Part shown: piece after piece, positions 1-8,734 of the stretch | Position numbering within the stretch: the first letter of the stretch is position 1 | Layout: each line of letters opens with the position of its first letter | DNA from: Hyphomicrobiales bacterium | Lineage (GTDB): Bacteria > Pseudomonadota > Alphaproteobacteria > Rhizobiales > Rhizobiaceae | Assembly (NCBI GenBank): GCA_900473685.1 | Contig: UCNE01000005.1 | Span: 1-64,000 of the forward strand | Length of the DNA: 64,000 nucleotides | Direction of reading: 5' to 3' | The notes under the pieces: generated by a model | The model's input: only the letters and a program-made list of their open reading frames with translations | What the model was told of the DNA's origin: nothing | The model's database searches: none | Translations under genes and position numbers: made by a program

Positions 1-93
1 GCCCATATCCACCACCGCACCTACATCAACGGCAATCGCACTGTCGTCTTCCCGGCAAGCCCGGGATCCTATGCCTCCGAGCGCATGGGCTGA
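1..93 (+). CDS. 3' end of an unidentified protein (partial)
   Basis: The first reading frame is open from the window edge to a TGA at 91-93 and gives a 30-residue C-terminal tail that starts AHIHHRTYING and ends GSYASERMG. The beginning lies outside the window, so length and domain cannot be judged. The tail is not enough to name a family. Codon use (GC at third positions) is like that of the real genes around it, which supports it being coding. The gene is followed by 514 bases with no intact gene. Confidence 0.5.
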   Translation, partial: AHIHHRTYINGNRTVVFPASPGSYASERMG

Positions 94-234
94 TCCTCGG
101 CTTTCCGTGCACGAGATCCGGCACCAACTCGCCAGAGCCGGAAGGCGGTGTCACGTCCTTTTGTTTCAGACGTCAAGCCTTCAGCTTTCCGCGCGAATCC
201 GCAAGGGCCAAGAACCAAAGAGCTTTCAGGCACT

Positions 235-343
235 CCGTCTGGCTGATCCCTGCCTTGCGGCAAATCCCAGCGATAGACATACCGTCATCACCTTGCTTCA
301 AAATAAACGCCCTTTACGCGCCCGCAAAATTTGGCGCTTTCAT
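235..343 (-). pseudogene. IS3-family OrfA remnant
   Basis: Read on the minus strand from an ATG at 343, the translation is MKAPNFAGA, a stop, then RAFILKQGDDGMSIAGICRK and AGISQTE. This matches the N-terminal helix-turn-helix of IS3-family OrfA (typical form: K.F...Q.AFILKQ...G....EICRKAGIS..T). The in-frame stop is a TAA where the family has a glutamine codon, so the gene is dead. Similarity fades past about position 235 and no OrfB is visible. It is a decayed insertion sequence scar; family assignment is from motif recognition only. Confidence 0.65.
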
Positions 344-559
344 CAATTCTGCTCCTATTCCCAGACGGGAATCTAGCGCGGCAAACTCCAATCAAAAAAG
401 GCCCAGTTTTTGGGAAGCGAAGCAATCAAAGATCCGCCTCTGCAGAGTATTGGATCGATGCTCCACCACCCTGTTCCGAGAAAACATCTGGTAATCTGAT
501 TATCTCATCAACTTGCCGCGCAAATCCATTGACAGCGACGTTATATCTCCCAATATTTG

Positions 560-577
560 TTGTCAGACATCTTACAA
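560..577. promoter_or_regulatory. Candidate GntR operator upstream of the amino-acid-type ABC operon
   Basis: TTGTCAG, four bases, then CTTACAA form an inverted repeat (6 of 7 pairs) 30 bases before the start codon of the binding-protein gene. A sister site with the same half-sites and spacing lies at 7606-7623 between the frlB-like gene and its GntR regulator. Shared spacing suggests one regulator for both units. Not tested. Confidence 0.5.
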
Positions 578-607
578 AGATGTTTTGAAGAGACCTTGGG
601 AGGGACC

Positions 608-1432
608 ATGAACATTGTGACGAAGCTCCTGGCCGGCGTTGCGCTGCTGGCTGCCGCAAACTCCGCCTTTGCCGGCGAGACGCTTGATCGCGTTATGGAA
701 AACAAGGCGATGGTGGTTGCGACCAACAGCAGCTGGCCGCCCCAGAGCTTCCTTGACGACAACAACGAGATGGTCGGTTTCGACATCGACGTTTCCCGCG
801 ATATCGCCAAGCGTCTCGGCGTTGAGGTCAGCTTCCAGACACCGGACTGGGCAACGCTGACCGGCGGCCGCTGGCAGGGCCGTTACGATCTCGGCGTCGG
901 CTCCGTCACCCCGACCAAGGCCCGTGCCCAGGTCATCGATTTCGCCGGCATCTATTACTACAGCCCCTATGTCTATGTCGTTCACAAGGACAGCACGGCC
1001 AAGTCCGTCGAAGATCTCAACGGCAAGGTAATCGGTGTCGAAACCGCGACGACATCGGAAGACTTCATCAACCGCAAGCTTGAAATCGATGCGCCGGGCC
1101 TGCCGCCGGTCGAATACAAGCTGACGCCGGGCGAAGTCCGCACATTCGCTGACTCCATGCTACCCTTCGACGATCTGCGCCTTGGCGACGGCGTTCGCCT
1201 CAACGCGGTGATCGCGCCAGAGCAAACCGCAATGAACGCCATCAAAAACGGCTATCCGCTGCGGATCCTCGACGGCGGCTATGCCTTCCGCGAACCGCTC
1301 GTTGTCATCGACGAGAAAGTCGATCCGGAATGGACCGCAAAGGTTGGCGGTATCATTGAGGAGATGAAGAAGGACGGCACGCTCGCCTCTCTGACTGCCA
1401 AATGGTACGGCAAAGACTACAGCGCCGACTAA
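608..1432 (+). CDS. Amino-acid-type ABC transporter substrate-binding protein
   Basis: A 274-residue periplasmic solute-binding protein of the SBP_bac_3 family, which binds polar amino acids, opines or related compounds and delivers them to a type I importer. A Sec signal peptide covers residues 1-22 (MNIVTK, hydrophobic core, AFA cleavage site). The mature part begins with the family pattern of an MVVATNSSWPP strand, then GFDIDVSRDIAKRLG, and ends with a KWYGKDY-type tail. The ATG at 608 was chosen over an upstream in-frame start because GGGAGG precedes it and the signal peptide then begins correctly. It is followed by a strong hairpin and then the oxidoreductase, permease and ATPase genes. 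The neighbouring deglycase and kinase genes suggest glycated amino acids as ligand; this is inference. Confidence 0.9.
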   Translation: MNIVTKLLAGVALLAAANSAFAGETLDRVMENKAMVVATNSSWPPQSFLDDNNEMVGFDIDVSRDIAKRLGVEVSFQTPDWATLTGGRWQGRYDLGVGSVTPTKARAQVIDFAGIYYYSPYVYVVHKDSTAKSVEDLNGKVIGVETATTSEDFINRKLEIDAPGLPPVEYKLTPGEVRTFADSMLPFDDLRLGDGVRLNAVIAPEQTAMNAIKNGYPLRILDGGYAFREPLVVIDEKVDPEWTAKVGGIIEEMKKDGTLASLTAKWYGKDYSAD

Positions 1433-1441
1433 GACGCACAA

Positions 1442-1480
1442 GCAATGCCGGGGCCGGGCACATCCTGAACCCGGCATTGC
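1442..1480 (+). terminator. Hairpin after the binding-protein gene
   Basis: GCAATGCCGGG and CCCGGCATTGC form a perfect 11-bp stem with a 17-base loop directly after the binding-protein stop codon. There is no long T run. Hairpins in this place usually protect the upstream message or partly stop transcription, so that the binding protein is made in excess over the membrane parts. Confidence 0.6.
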
Positions 1481-1505
1481 CTTTCCTGCCTGAAGCGAGC
1501 CCGAC

Positions 1506-2786
1506 ATGACCTATCCCGATACCTATTACCGCCGCACCATGGCCAATGGTGCCGAGCGGCCGACCCTTTCCGGCAGCATCGACTGTGACACCCTGATCAT
1601 CGGTGGCGGCCTTGCCGGCCTCACTACGGCTTTGCAGCTTGCGCGCGCCGGCATTTCCGTTGTCGTGCTGGAGGCCGAAAGCGTCGGCTTCGGCGCATCC
1701 GGCCGCAATGGCGGCTTTGTGAGCCCCGGCTTCGCAACCGGCGGCGATGCGATTGCCCGGGCTACAGGCCAAGAAGCCGCGCACCGGATCCACCGGCTTT
1801 CGATCGAAGGCGTCGACTTCGTTCGCGATACGATCCGCGATCTCGGCATTGTGGATGCCAAGCCGCAGCCCGGCATCATGAGCGTGTTGCGCTACGACGG
1901 CGGCAATAGCTTAAAGCAACATGCCGACGAGATGCGTCGGGAGTACGGCTACGACCTGGAATATTTTGGCACGGACGCAGTGCGTAGCCGGTTGAAATCC
2001 GAGCGTTACTTCCAGGCGTTGCGCGACCCGAAGGCCTTCCATATGCACCCGTTGAACTATCTGCGGGCGGTGGCAAAGGAGATCGAGCGCCTCGGCGGCC
2101 GCATCTATGAAAACTCTCCGGCAACGCGCTGCGATGTCGATGGCGCGGAAAAGCGCGCAATGACCTCTGGCGGCCAGGTGAAGGCCCGCCGCATCGTCTT
2201 CACGACCGGCGGCTATACCGGTTCGCTGATCGGCAGGTTGAGACGTTCGTACCTTCCGATTGCAACCTACGTCATGATCACCGAGGAAGCACCGGATCTC
2301 ATCCGCGAGGCGATCACCACCCGCGATGCGATCGGCGACAACCGCCGGGCAGGCGACTATTATCGTTTGGTGGAGGACGGCAAGCGCATTCTCTGGGGCG
2401 GGCGCATCACGACCCGCGCCGCGTCCCCGGCAGCTCTCGCGCAGGAACTGCGCCGCGAAATGACCGGCACATACCCGCAGCTCAAAGAGCTGAAAACCGA
2501 ACTCGCGTGGTCCGGCCTCATGTCCTATGCCCGCCATCTCATGCCCCAGATCGGCGAAATGCAGCCGGGCGTATGGCATTGCACGGCCTTTGGTGGTCAC
2601 GGACTTAACACGACCGCGATCGGCGGCAAGCTGATTGCGGAAGGGATTCTCGGCCAGTCGGACCGCTACAAACTGTTCAAGCCCTTCGGTCTCGTCTGGG
2701 CCGGTGGTGTCGCGGGGCTCGCCACAGCGCAGCTCACCTATTGGAAATTGCAGGCGCAGGACTGGTGGCGTGAACGCGCCGCCTGA
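1506..2786 (+). CDS. FAD-dependent amine/amino-acid oxidoreductase (DAO family)
   Basis: A 426-residue flavoprotein of the D-amino-acid oxidase/PuuB-like fold. The dinucleotide-binding motif IIGGGLAGLTTALQLARAG lies near residues 30-49, followed by the family motif GFGASGRNGGFV near residues 66-77; the C-terminal half has the GGHGLNTTA region that contacts the flavin. Such enzymes oxidise secondary or primary amines (gamma-glutamylputrescine, N-methyl amino acids, opines, Amadori compounds) to imines. It sits inside an ABC import operon, 19 bases before the permease gene, so it probably acts on the imported compound in the cytoplasm. Together with the frlB/frlD-like genes downstream, oxidative cleavage of a glycated amine or opine is plausible, but the substrate is not shown by sequence. 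Confidence 0.82.
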   Translation: MTYPDTYYRRTMANGAERPTLSGSIDCDTLIIGGGLAGLTTALQLARAGISVVVLEAESVGFGASGRNGGFVSPGFATGGDAIARATGQEAAHRIHRLSIEGVDFVRDTIRDLGIVDAKPQPGIMSVLRYDGGNSLKQHADEMRREYGYDLEYFGTDAVRSRLKSERYFQALRDPKAFHMHPLNYLRAVAKEIERLGGRIYENSPATRCDVDGAEKRAMTSGGQVKARRIVFTTGGYTGSLIGRLRRSYLPIATYVMITEEAPDLIREAITTRDAIGDNRRAGDYYRLVEDGKRILWGGRITTRAASPAALAQELRREMTGTYPQLKELKTELAWSGLMSYARHLMPQIGEMQPGVWHCTAFGGHGLNTTAIGGKLIAEGILGQSDRYKLFKPFGLVWAGGVAGLATAQLTYWKLQAQDWWRERAA

Positions 2787-2804
2787 TCCTGCGGGGGGAC
2801 ATCG

Positions 2805-3776
2805 ATGCTTGGAAGACTGATACTCACCTATCCCGCAACGGCGCGGCGTATCGGCGCCCTGTTCGTTCTTTTTCTCGTTGCAGCAGGCCTTTACTCGCTT
2901 GGCATCAGCTCGGCCTGGATCGGCAAAATCTTCCCGTCGGCCGTCGACTGGCTGAAGGAAAACAAGCAGCTCGGCCGCGCCATATCGGCGATCGCGCTGG
3001 CGTTGATCGTCGCATTCAACTGGAAGCTTCTGCAGCTCCTGCCACGCCGCCAACAGATCGTCGCAGTCTGGCTTGAACTTTTCGCACTGCTGATGCTGTT
3101 CTTCTATTCGTTCGACCTGTCGCTCCCCTTCATCGCCAAGAAGATTGGCTTCATGATCTCGCAGGGTGTCGTGACGACGCTCTACATTTCGGCGATCTCG
3201 ATCGCGATCGCCACGGTGATCGCGCTGGCGGGCGCCATTGCAAAGCTCTCGAAGAACGGCGTGATCTACGGTCTCGCTACCTTCTACACGTCGCTGTTTC
3301 GCGGCCTGCCGCTCCTGATGCAGATCTACATCATCTATCTCGGCCTGCCGCAGGTCGGTTATGTGATTGGGGCGGTTCCCGCCGGCATTCTGGCGCTTTC
3401 GCTCTGCTATGGCGCCTATATGACGGAAATCTTCCGCGCCGGGATCGAGAGTATTCATCGCGGGCAGACGGAGGGCGCGACTGCGCTCGGCCTTAGCCCA
3501 AACCAGACGATGTTCCTCGTCATCCTGCCGCAGGCAATGCGCGTCATCGTACCGCCCACAGGCAACCAGTTCATCGCAATGTTGAAGGATTCATCCCTGG
3601 TATCGGTCGTGGGTGTCTGGGAAATCATGTATCTTGCCCGTACACAGGGCCAGACGGAGTTCCGGCATATCGAAATGCTGATCACCGCCTCGATGATCTA
3701 TTGGGTTCTTTCGATTGGGCTCGAATTTCTTCAGTCTCGCATCGAGGCTCATTTCGGCCGCTTTAATGCCCGCTGA
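2805..3776 (+). CDS. Amino-acid-type ABC transporter permease
   Basis: A 323-residue inner-membrane permease of the HisMQ/GlnP family. The first about 110 residues add two or three membrane segments before the conserved core, longer than the minimal family size of about 220. The core shows the SQGVVTTLYIS start, a FRGLPLLMQIYII segment, and the EAA-like coupling loop EGATALGLSPNQTMFLVILP that docks on the ATPase. The start at 2805 follows a GGGGG-rich ribosome binding region. Only one permease gene is present, so a homodimer is likely. Its end overlaps the start of the EamA permease gene. Confidence 0.9.
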   Translation: MLGRLILTYPATARRIGALFVLFLVAAGLYSLGISSAWIGKIFPSAVDWLKENKQLGRAISAIALALIVAFNWKLLQLLPRRQQIVAVWLELFALLMLFFYSFDLSLPFIAKKIGFMISQGVVTTLYISAISIAIATVIALAGAIAKLSKNGVIYGLATFYTSLFRGLPLLMQIYIIYLGLPQVGYVIGAVPAGILALSLCYGAYMTEIFRAGIESIHRGQTEGATALGLSPNQTMFLVILPQAMRVIVPPTGNQFIAMLKDSSLVSVVGVWEIMYLARTQGQTEFRHIEMLITASMIYWVLSIGLEFLQSRIEAHFGRFNAR

Positions 3777-3780
3777 CGCC

Positions 3781-4653
3781 ATGACGGTGGACATCGCGGC
3801 GATGCCGCAACGATACAATCTGAGAGCCGCATTGGTCGTTACATGCGCTTTTGCGGCGTTCTCCGGCACGGATGCGTTGGTGAAACTTCTCGCACAGACT
3901 TTTCCCGTGCCGCAGGTGACCTTCATGATTACGGTTGCGGCGCTGCTGATCGTAATCGCCTCCGCCGTCCTTTCAGGTGGAGGCAAGGCGCTTTGGCCTC
4001 GCCATCCCGGTCTGGCCTTCGTGCGGGCCGGCCTGCTCGCTGCTGATACCATCCTGATCTACTACGCTTTTGCCAAGCTGCCGCTTTCGGAAGCTTACGT
4101 GCTTGCGTTTCTCGCGCCGGTCCTCGTCGCCATACTCGCATTCATTTTTCTGGGCGAACGGCTGTCACGTATTGGATGGATCGGTGTTCTTCTTGGCTTT
4201 GCCGGGGTGATTGTGGCGCTTCGGCCGGGTGTCGCACCGATGAATCTTGGCCATGCGGCGGCCGTGGGCTCCGCGCTGCTGTTCGCATTTTCGCTGATCA
4301 TCCTGCGCCGCGCGAAAACGACGGAATCCGACACGGCGCTGGTGTTCAGCGTTCTGGCCGTGCTTTCTGTGCTTTCGTTTGTCGTCGCTTTTGCAGGTGG
4401 TGGCGGCTTCGTGCCTGCGGAAACATCGGATCTCACGACGGTCGCCGCGGCGGGGTTTCTGCTTGTTGGCGGTCACGTCCTGCTCGTGCGCGCCTTCCGC
4501 ATTGGCGATGCCTCGGTCGTTGCTCCTTTCCAATATAGCCAGATCGTCTGGGGCTGTGTTTACGGCGCACTGTTATTTGGCGCCCCAATCGAAATTCATA
4601 CGCTTGCCGGCGCTGCGATCATCATCGTGTCGGGCTGGCTGGTTCTGAAGTAA
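3781..4653 (+). CDS. EamA/DMT-family transporter
   Basis: About 290 residues with ten predicted membrane segments arranged as two EamA repeats (each with a conserved [14 protein letters not shown]-like or [12 protein letters not shown]-like pattern). Members of the drug/metabolite transporter superfamily mostly export metabolites or amino acids. The start is uncertain: ATG at 3766, 3781 or 3802 are all in frame and none has a strong ribosome site; 3766 would overlap the permease stop codon. It lies between the permease and the ATPase genes of the importer, so it is probably translated with them, perhaps to remove a by-product of catabolism. Confidence 0.82.
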   Translation: MTVDIAAMPQRYNLRAALVVTCAFAAFSGTDALVKLLAQTFPVPQVTFMITVAALLIVIASAVLSGGGKALWPRHPGLAFVRAGLLAADTILIYYAFAKLPLSEAYVLAFLAPVLVAILAFIFLGERLSRIGWIGVLLGFAGVIVALRPGVAPMNLGHAAAVGSALLFAFSLIILRRAKTTESDTALVFSVLAVLSVLSFVVAFAGGGGFVPAETSDLTTVAAAGFLLVGGHVLLVRAFRIGDASVVAPFQYSQIVWGCVYGALLFGAPIEIHTLAGAAIIIVSGWLVLK

Positions 4654-4667
4654 ACGGAGGAGAATTC

Positions 4668-5414
4668 ATGCCACAGTCGATGAACGACGAGATCAAACTT
4701 TCCGGCGTGCACAAATGGTACGGGCAATATCATGCCCTCGACGACATCAATCTCGAAGTTGCCAAGAAGGAACGCATCGTTATCTGCGGGCCATCGGGCT
4801 CTGGGAAATCGACATTGATCCGCTGCATCAACAGGCTTGAAGCACATCAGCAAGGCCAGATCATCGTCGGTGGCATCGAACTCACCGAAAACGAGAAGAA
4901 CATCGAGGAAGTGCGCCGCGAGGTCGGCATGGTCTTCCAGCACTTCAATCTCTTCCCGCATCTGACAATTGTGGAGAACTGTGTGCTTGCCCCGGTCTGG
5001 GTTCGCAAGATGGGCAAGGCCAAAGCGACCGAGATCGCCATGCACTTTCTTGAACGGGTACGTATTGCGGACCAGGCAAACAAGTATCCAGGGCAGCTTT
5101 CCGGTGGCCAGCAGCAGCGTGTCGCCATCGCGCGGGCGCTTTGCATGAACCCGAAGATCATGCTATTCGACGAGCCCACCTCGGCACTGGACCCGGAAAT
5201 GGTCAAGGAAGTACTGGATACGATGGTGTCACTTGCCGAGGAAGGCATGACAATGATCTGTGTCACCCACGAAATGGGCTTTGCCCGTCAGGTTGCCGAC
5301 CGGGTGATCTTCATGGATCAGGGCCGGGTGGTGGAAGAAGCCGCACCTGCCGAATTCTTCGACAATCCTCAGCACGAGCGCAGCCGGCTGTTTCTCAGCC
5401 AGATATTGCATTGA
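4668..5414 (+). CDS. Amino-acid-type ABC transporter ATP-binding protein
   Basis: A 248-residue GlnQ/HisP-type ATPase that drives the importer encoded just upstream. Walker A is GPSGSGKST at residues 41-49, the Q-loop lies in [13 protein letters not shown], the signature is [15 protein letters not shown], Walker B is [14 protein letters not shown], and the switch histidine is in [16 protein letters not shown] ribosome site precedes the ATG. It ends the operon and is convergent with the kinase gene on the other strand. Confidence 0.93.
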   Translation: MPQSMNDEIKLSGVHKWYGQYHALDDINLEVAKKERIVICGPSGSGKSTLIRCINRLEAHQQGQIIVGGIELTENEKNIEEVRREVGMVFQHFNLFPHLTIVENCVLAPVWVRKMGKAKATEIAMHFLERVRIADQANKYPGQLSGGQQQRVAIARALCMNPKIMLFDEPTSALDPEMVKEVLDTMVSLAEEGMTMICVTHEMGFARQVADRVIFMDQGRVVEEAAPAEFFDNPQHERSRLFLSQILH

Positions 5415-5416
5415 GC

Positions 5417-5437
5417 CACGCCATAATATTCGGCGTG
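5417..5437. terminator. Weak hairpin between convergent genes
   Basis: CACGCC and GGCGTG form a 6-bp stem with a 9-base AT-rich loop just after the ATPase stop codon, between two convergent genes. No T run follows, so termination activity is uncertain. Confidence 0.3.
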
Positions 5438-5584
5438 ACACTTGCTGGGGCGGGGTATGGACTTTTGCCAGTCTTTTCGGCTTTGCCTGCATCCTGACAG
5501 ATGCCGCGACCATCAATAGGCGGGGAAACAATGCTTCCAGCTCGGCCATTGGGAGGAGCAATGCAGGCGAAGTGAGCCGATAGA

Positions 5585-6397
5585 CTAAAGCGGTTGCGGT
5601 TCCTGCGGAAAGCCTCCGACATGGCCACACGTACGTGCGGCGCAATCACGGCCGGAGATCAGGCTTTCTTCGAGGCTGCCGCCGGGTACATACGCATGCA
5701 GGAAGCCGGCAATGAAACTGTCACCGGCACCGGTTGTGTCGATCACGTCGACAGGCGTGATGCCGGTTTCGGCATGGTCTTTGCCGTCAGTGGCCGCCGA
5801 TCCATCGCCACCAAGCGTCACCACAGCGAGCTTTGCGCCATCGGCAAGGAATCCCTCCATCATCCTTCCAGCCCTTTCGTGATCTTCACCGGCCGAACCA
5901 AAGGCGATGTGAAGTTTGTCGACGCCGAGATGAGCCGCATCGTTGTTGACTGATACATCCTGCGAAACGCTGATGCCGGAACCGGCCACTCTGCGGCGGA
6001 CCAGTCCCCCATCCGCGATCCAGCCGATATGGACGTGATCCATGCCGGCGAGAGCCGTAAAATCCCGCTCGCTCGGCAGGTAATCCCGGCAAACGCCGAA
6101 TTCTTCGAAGGCGAAGATACGGTCGCCCGTCCCGGTATGTTCGATAATCGTATAGGCGGTTTCGCCAGGCCGCATTTGCAGGTGCTCGACGCGCACGCCG
6201 TTGGCAACCAACAAGCCGCGCGTGCGTTCACCATCGGCATCACGGCCGACTGCGCCAAAATACCAGGCCTCATGACCGAGCGCGGCGAGCTGGACGGCGA
6301 CATTGATGGCATTGCCGCCGATGAGCGACTGGCCAACAGGCGGCTGAAAACGATCGACGCAGTTGTCGCCGACGACGGCGAAGCGGAGACGGGACAT
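5585..6397 (-). CDS. PfkB-family sugar kinase, fructoselysine 6-kinase-like
   Basis: A 270-residue ribokinase-fold enzyme. The N-terminal substrate motif GGNAINVAVQLAALG and the C-terminal ATP/anion-hole motif DTTGAGDSFIAGFL (catalytic Asp in GAGD) are intact. Short length and the FAVVGDNCVDRF start resemble FrlD, which phosphorylates fructoselysine on C6 so that the deglycase FrlB can split it. ATG at 6397 was preferred over 6415 because GAGG precedes it. It is the second gene after the SIS-domain gene on the same strand, 131 bases downstream. Substrate is inferred from this pairing; another glycated amine or sugar is possible. Confidence 0.78.
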   Translation of the reverse strand: MSRLRFAVVGDNCVDRFQPPVGQSLIGGNAINVAVQLAALGHEAWYFGAVGRDADGERTRGLLVANGVRVEHLQMRPGETAYTIIEHTGTGDRIFAFEEFGVCRDYLPSERDFTALAGMDHVHIGWIADGGLVRRRVAGSGISVSQDVSVNNDAAHLGVDKLHIAFGSAGEDHERAGRMMEGFLADGAKLAVVTLGGDGSAATDGKDHAETGITPVDVIDTTGAGDSFIAGFLHAYVPGGSLEESLISGRDCAARTCGHVGGFPQEPQPL

Positions 6398-6528
6398 GGA
6401 ACCTCGAATAGTCATTCACAATGGCAGGGCACAATGGCAGGGCCGCGCGCATCGCTTTGATGCCCGCGGCCCCATGGAAGAGTCTCCGATACAGGAAACA
6501 ACCGAAATCGTATCATGCGGATCGCTGC

Positions 6529-7542
6529 TCAGTAGGCAACCTTCTTGTAGTAGCGCCGCGTGGTGAGAGGGTGATTGCGCATCACTTCCAGATGGGCGCT
6601 GATGCGCTCCAGCACGGTTGCCAACAGGATCGGAGAGATCAGGCCACGGACTTCTGCAGAGATGCCCGGCAAGTCGAAACCGGCGGTGTCGAGGACGGTA
6701 AGCTTGTCGGTATAGTTCGGCGCGAAATTTTCAACGCGATCGGCCACCGGACGGCATTCGTCTTCACCCTTGAACAGGATGACACTGACGTTCTTTTCGA
6801 CCAGCTCCAGCGTGCCGTGAAAGAAATCGGACGCATGGACCGGACGGGTGCGAATCCACTGCATTTCCTCAAGGATGCACATGCCGTAGTAGAAGGCTTC
6901 CGGCCACGCATTTCCCGCGCCAGTGACGATGTGGTAGTCCGAGCCGGCCAGGATCTTGGCGAAACCTTCTGCCTTGCCTTCATAAGCGCGCTTCACGTCC
7001 AGCAGCAGCTTCGGCAGGCTTTGCAGCTCACCAACCAGCTGTTCGTAATTCTTGATCTCGCCGCGGTGCTTCATGATCGACAAAGCGATGAACAGCGATT
7101 GCAGATAGAAGGATTCACAGGACGTATCGTCTTCAGCAAAATTGACGAACACATGGTCGCCACCCTTGCCAAGCGGCGTTTCCTCATGGCCAACAAGCGT
7201 CAACACGGTTGCGCCGACTTCCTTGATCTTGGCGAGCAGTGCGACGCTTTCCTTCGTCGTGCCGGACAGTGACGGCATGACCACGATGGAATTTTTCGTG
7301 AGATTGGCCGAGCCGGTGATGAAGAGTTCGGCCGTCAGGTCGATGAAGGCCGGGAAACGCGACTTGCGCTGTAGCAGTTGATGCGCCGGCTGCATGAGGA
7401 TGGCGGCCCCCCCGGTTCCCAGAAAGAAGACGTTTTCTGCTCCGGCAGTGAGGCAGCGCGCGATCACATCGTCGAAGCGCCTTGCAAGTCCAGCAGCGCC
7501 GGATTGAATGCGTAGAAATCTCTCTTCGTCAAAATTCAGCAT
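6529..7542 (-). CDS. SIS-domain sugar isomerase/deglycase, FrlB-like
   Basis: A 337-residue protein with two SIS (sugar isomerase) domains, like the C-terminal part of GlmS and like FrlB, which converts fructoselysine 6-phosphate to glucose 6-phosphate and lysine. Visible phosphosugar-binding motifs are FFLGTGGAAI near residues 38-47 and VVMPSLSGTTKESVAL near residues 88-103. The second half contains the FFHGTLELVE pattern typical of the FrlB/AgaS group. It stands divergent from the GntR regulator and upstream of the kinase gene. Role in deglycation of phosphorylated Amadori compounds is inferred from the kinase, regulator and amino-acid-type importer beside it. Confidence 0.78.
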   Translation of the reverse strand: MLNFDEERFLRIQSGAAGLARRFDDVIARCLTAGAENVFFLGTGGAAILMQPAHQLLQRKSRFPAFIDLTAELFITGSANLTKNSIVVMPSLSGTTKESVALLAKIKEVGATVLTLVGHEETPLGKGGDHVFVNFAEDDTSCESFYLQSLFIALSIMKHRGEIKNYEQLVGELQSLPKLLLDVKRAYEGKAEGFAKILAGSDYHIVTGAGNAWPEAFYYGMCILEEMQWIRTRPVHASDFFHGTLELVEKNVSVILFKGEDECRPVADRVENFAPNYTDKLTVLDTAGFDLPGISAEVRGLISPILLATVLERISAHLEVMRNHPLTTRRYYKKVAY

Positions 7543-7605
7543 GGAAAACTCTCTGTTGTGATGATCATCGCCGATCGCCTCTAAGCCCTATCGACTCCGG
7601 CAATG

Positions 7606-7623
7606 TTGTAAGACAACTGACAT
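7606..7623. promoter_or_regulatory. Candidate GntR operator in the divergent frlB-like/gntR promoter
   Basis: TTGTAAG, four bases, CTGACAT: an inverted repeat (5 of 7 pairs) with the same half-sites and spacing as 560-577. It lies 63 bases upstream of the frlB-like start codon, in the 208-base divergent gap. Confidence 0.45.
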
Positions 7624-7735
7624 CTTGATTTGTTGGTGTCAAGCGGTCTGCTCACCTCTCTAATTAGCAATCCGTGAAGTTCCATTTCCCGTAACCGCTT
7701 GTTCACTCAATCGCCATCACTTGACGTTTGTGTAT

Positions 7736-7746
7736 TTGTCAGACAA
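7736..7746. promoter_or_regulatory. Candidate autoregulatory GntR site
   Basis: TTGTCAGACAA is a short palindrome (TTGT, three bases, ACAA) ending five bases before the chosen start codon of the regulator. The position would let the regulator block its own transcription or translation. The same core occurs at 560-570 and, in part, at 7606-7616. Confidence 0.35.
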
Positions 7747-7750
7747 GAGA

Positions 7751-8512
7751 ATGAAACTGTTACAACCTGTGAGGAACGCCTTGGACGAACCCCTTCGCGA
7801 TACGCGCACCCTGGTGATCCAACTTCGCGATCGCCTTGCCGACCTGATTCGCGACGAAGGTCTCCAGCCTGGTGACAAGCTGCCAACGGAAGCGCAGCTG
7901 ACTGCCCGTTTCAAAATTTCACGCCCTGCTCTGCGCGAAGCGCTCAAGCTGCTTGAACAGGACGATCTCATCTTTGTCGAACATGGGCGTGGCCGTTTCG
8001 TATCGGCAATTTCCGCGGTCCAGGTCGATCGGCCGATCACGGTGTTTGAAAGCGTCACCGACATGGCGCGTCAATACGGTTACTCGCCGAAGAACAAGGT
8101 TTTGTCGATCTCCGAAGAGGCGCCGGACGCAACGGTCGCCAGGCAGTTGCGACTGGAAACGGGGGAGCGCGTCATCCGCATCGAGCGCCTGCGGCTCGAG
8201 AACGATACGCCGATCATGTATTGCCTCGATTATGTGCCGCGTAGCATCATTTCCGCACGGCTCTACGACATCGACTGGAGCGGTTCACTGCTTTCCGTGC
8301 TCGAGCAATACAAGCAACGGCCGCGCATGTCGGCCGCATCCGTGACGGCTGTCATGCTGCCGGATGACGTCGTCGAGCGCAACGACCTGCGGGATTTCGG
8401 TCCGGCTCTGCTCATTACAGAAACCTGTTTCAGCGCGGCCGGCGTGCCTGTCAACTACGCCATCGACTACCATCGCGGCAGCCATTTTTCTTTCAGCCTC
8501 GTGCGCAAGTAG
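7751..8512 (+). CDS. GntR-family transcriptional regulator with UTRA ligand domain
   Basis: About 253 residues. Residues 15-80 form a winged helix of the GntR type (LRDRLADLIRDEGLQPGDKL, then a recognition helix in ISRPALREALKLLEQ). The C-terminal part from about residue 95 is a UTRA domain, which binds sugars or other small effectors (ETGERVIRIERLRLENDTPI and the terminal YHRGSHFSFSLVRK pattern). ATG at 7751 was chosen; an in-frame TTG at 7721 is less likely. Divergent from frlB-like and flanked by matching inverted repeats, it probably represses the deglycase/kinase genes and the transporter operon until a phosphorylated ligand appears. Confidence 0.85.
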   Translation: MKLLQPVRNALDEPLRDTRTLVIQLRDRLADLIRDEGLQPGDKLPTEAQLTARFKISRPALREALKLLEQDDLIFVEHGRGRFVSAISAVQVDRPITVFESVTDMARQYGYSPKNKVLSISEEAPDATVARQLRLETGERVIRIERLRLENDTPIMYCLDYVPRSIISARLYDIDWSGSLLSVLEQYKQRPRMSAASVTAVMLPDDVVERNDLRDFGPALLITETCFSAAGVPVNYAIDYHRGSHFSFSLVRK

Positions 8513-8539
8513 GTGCCACCACGAAGCGCCGGCAGATTC

Positions 8540-8570
8540 GGAACCCATCACCCCGGAGGTGACGGGTTCC
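8540..8570 (+). terminator. Rho-independent terminator after the GntR gene
   Basis: GGAACCCATCACC pairs with GGTGACGGGTTCC over 13 positions with one G-T wobble and a 5-base loop, followed by a pyrimidine-rich TTGCTTCTC. It lies 28 bases after the regulator stop codon and before the convergent deacetylase gene, so it may serve both directions. Confidence 0.6.
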
Positions 8571-8734
8571 TTGCTTCTCGCCTTCAGGGACAGGACAAGA
8601 TCAGCGATAGGGGCCTAGCGCCAAATCTTTCGTACGACACGACAATGCCTTCCTCCAGCAATATGCCTTCGCCCAATCATGTTCATCGAGTTACTTGATA
8701 ACCAATGACAGCAAATCGGCTGCCGGAATTGTGG

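Larger units (their letters stand above)
94..607. other. Intergenic stretch with IS scar and upstream control region
   Basis: No intact gene is supported here. Several short reading frames overlap on both strands but none has a recognisable domain or a good ribosome binding site. It holds the IS3 OrfA remnant (235-343) and, at its right end, a GntR-type inverted repeat (560-577) just before the first transporter gene. Confidence 0.6.

Noticed and set aside
1911-3458. Open frame of 515 codons on the minus strand
   Set aside because: It overlaps the oxidoreductase and permease genes, has no domain, and is rich in Arg, Asp, Gly and His as expected of an antisense shadow in GC-rich DNA.
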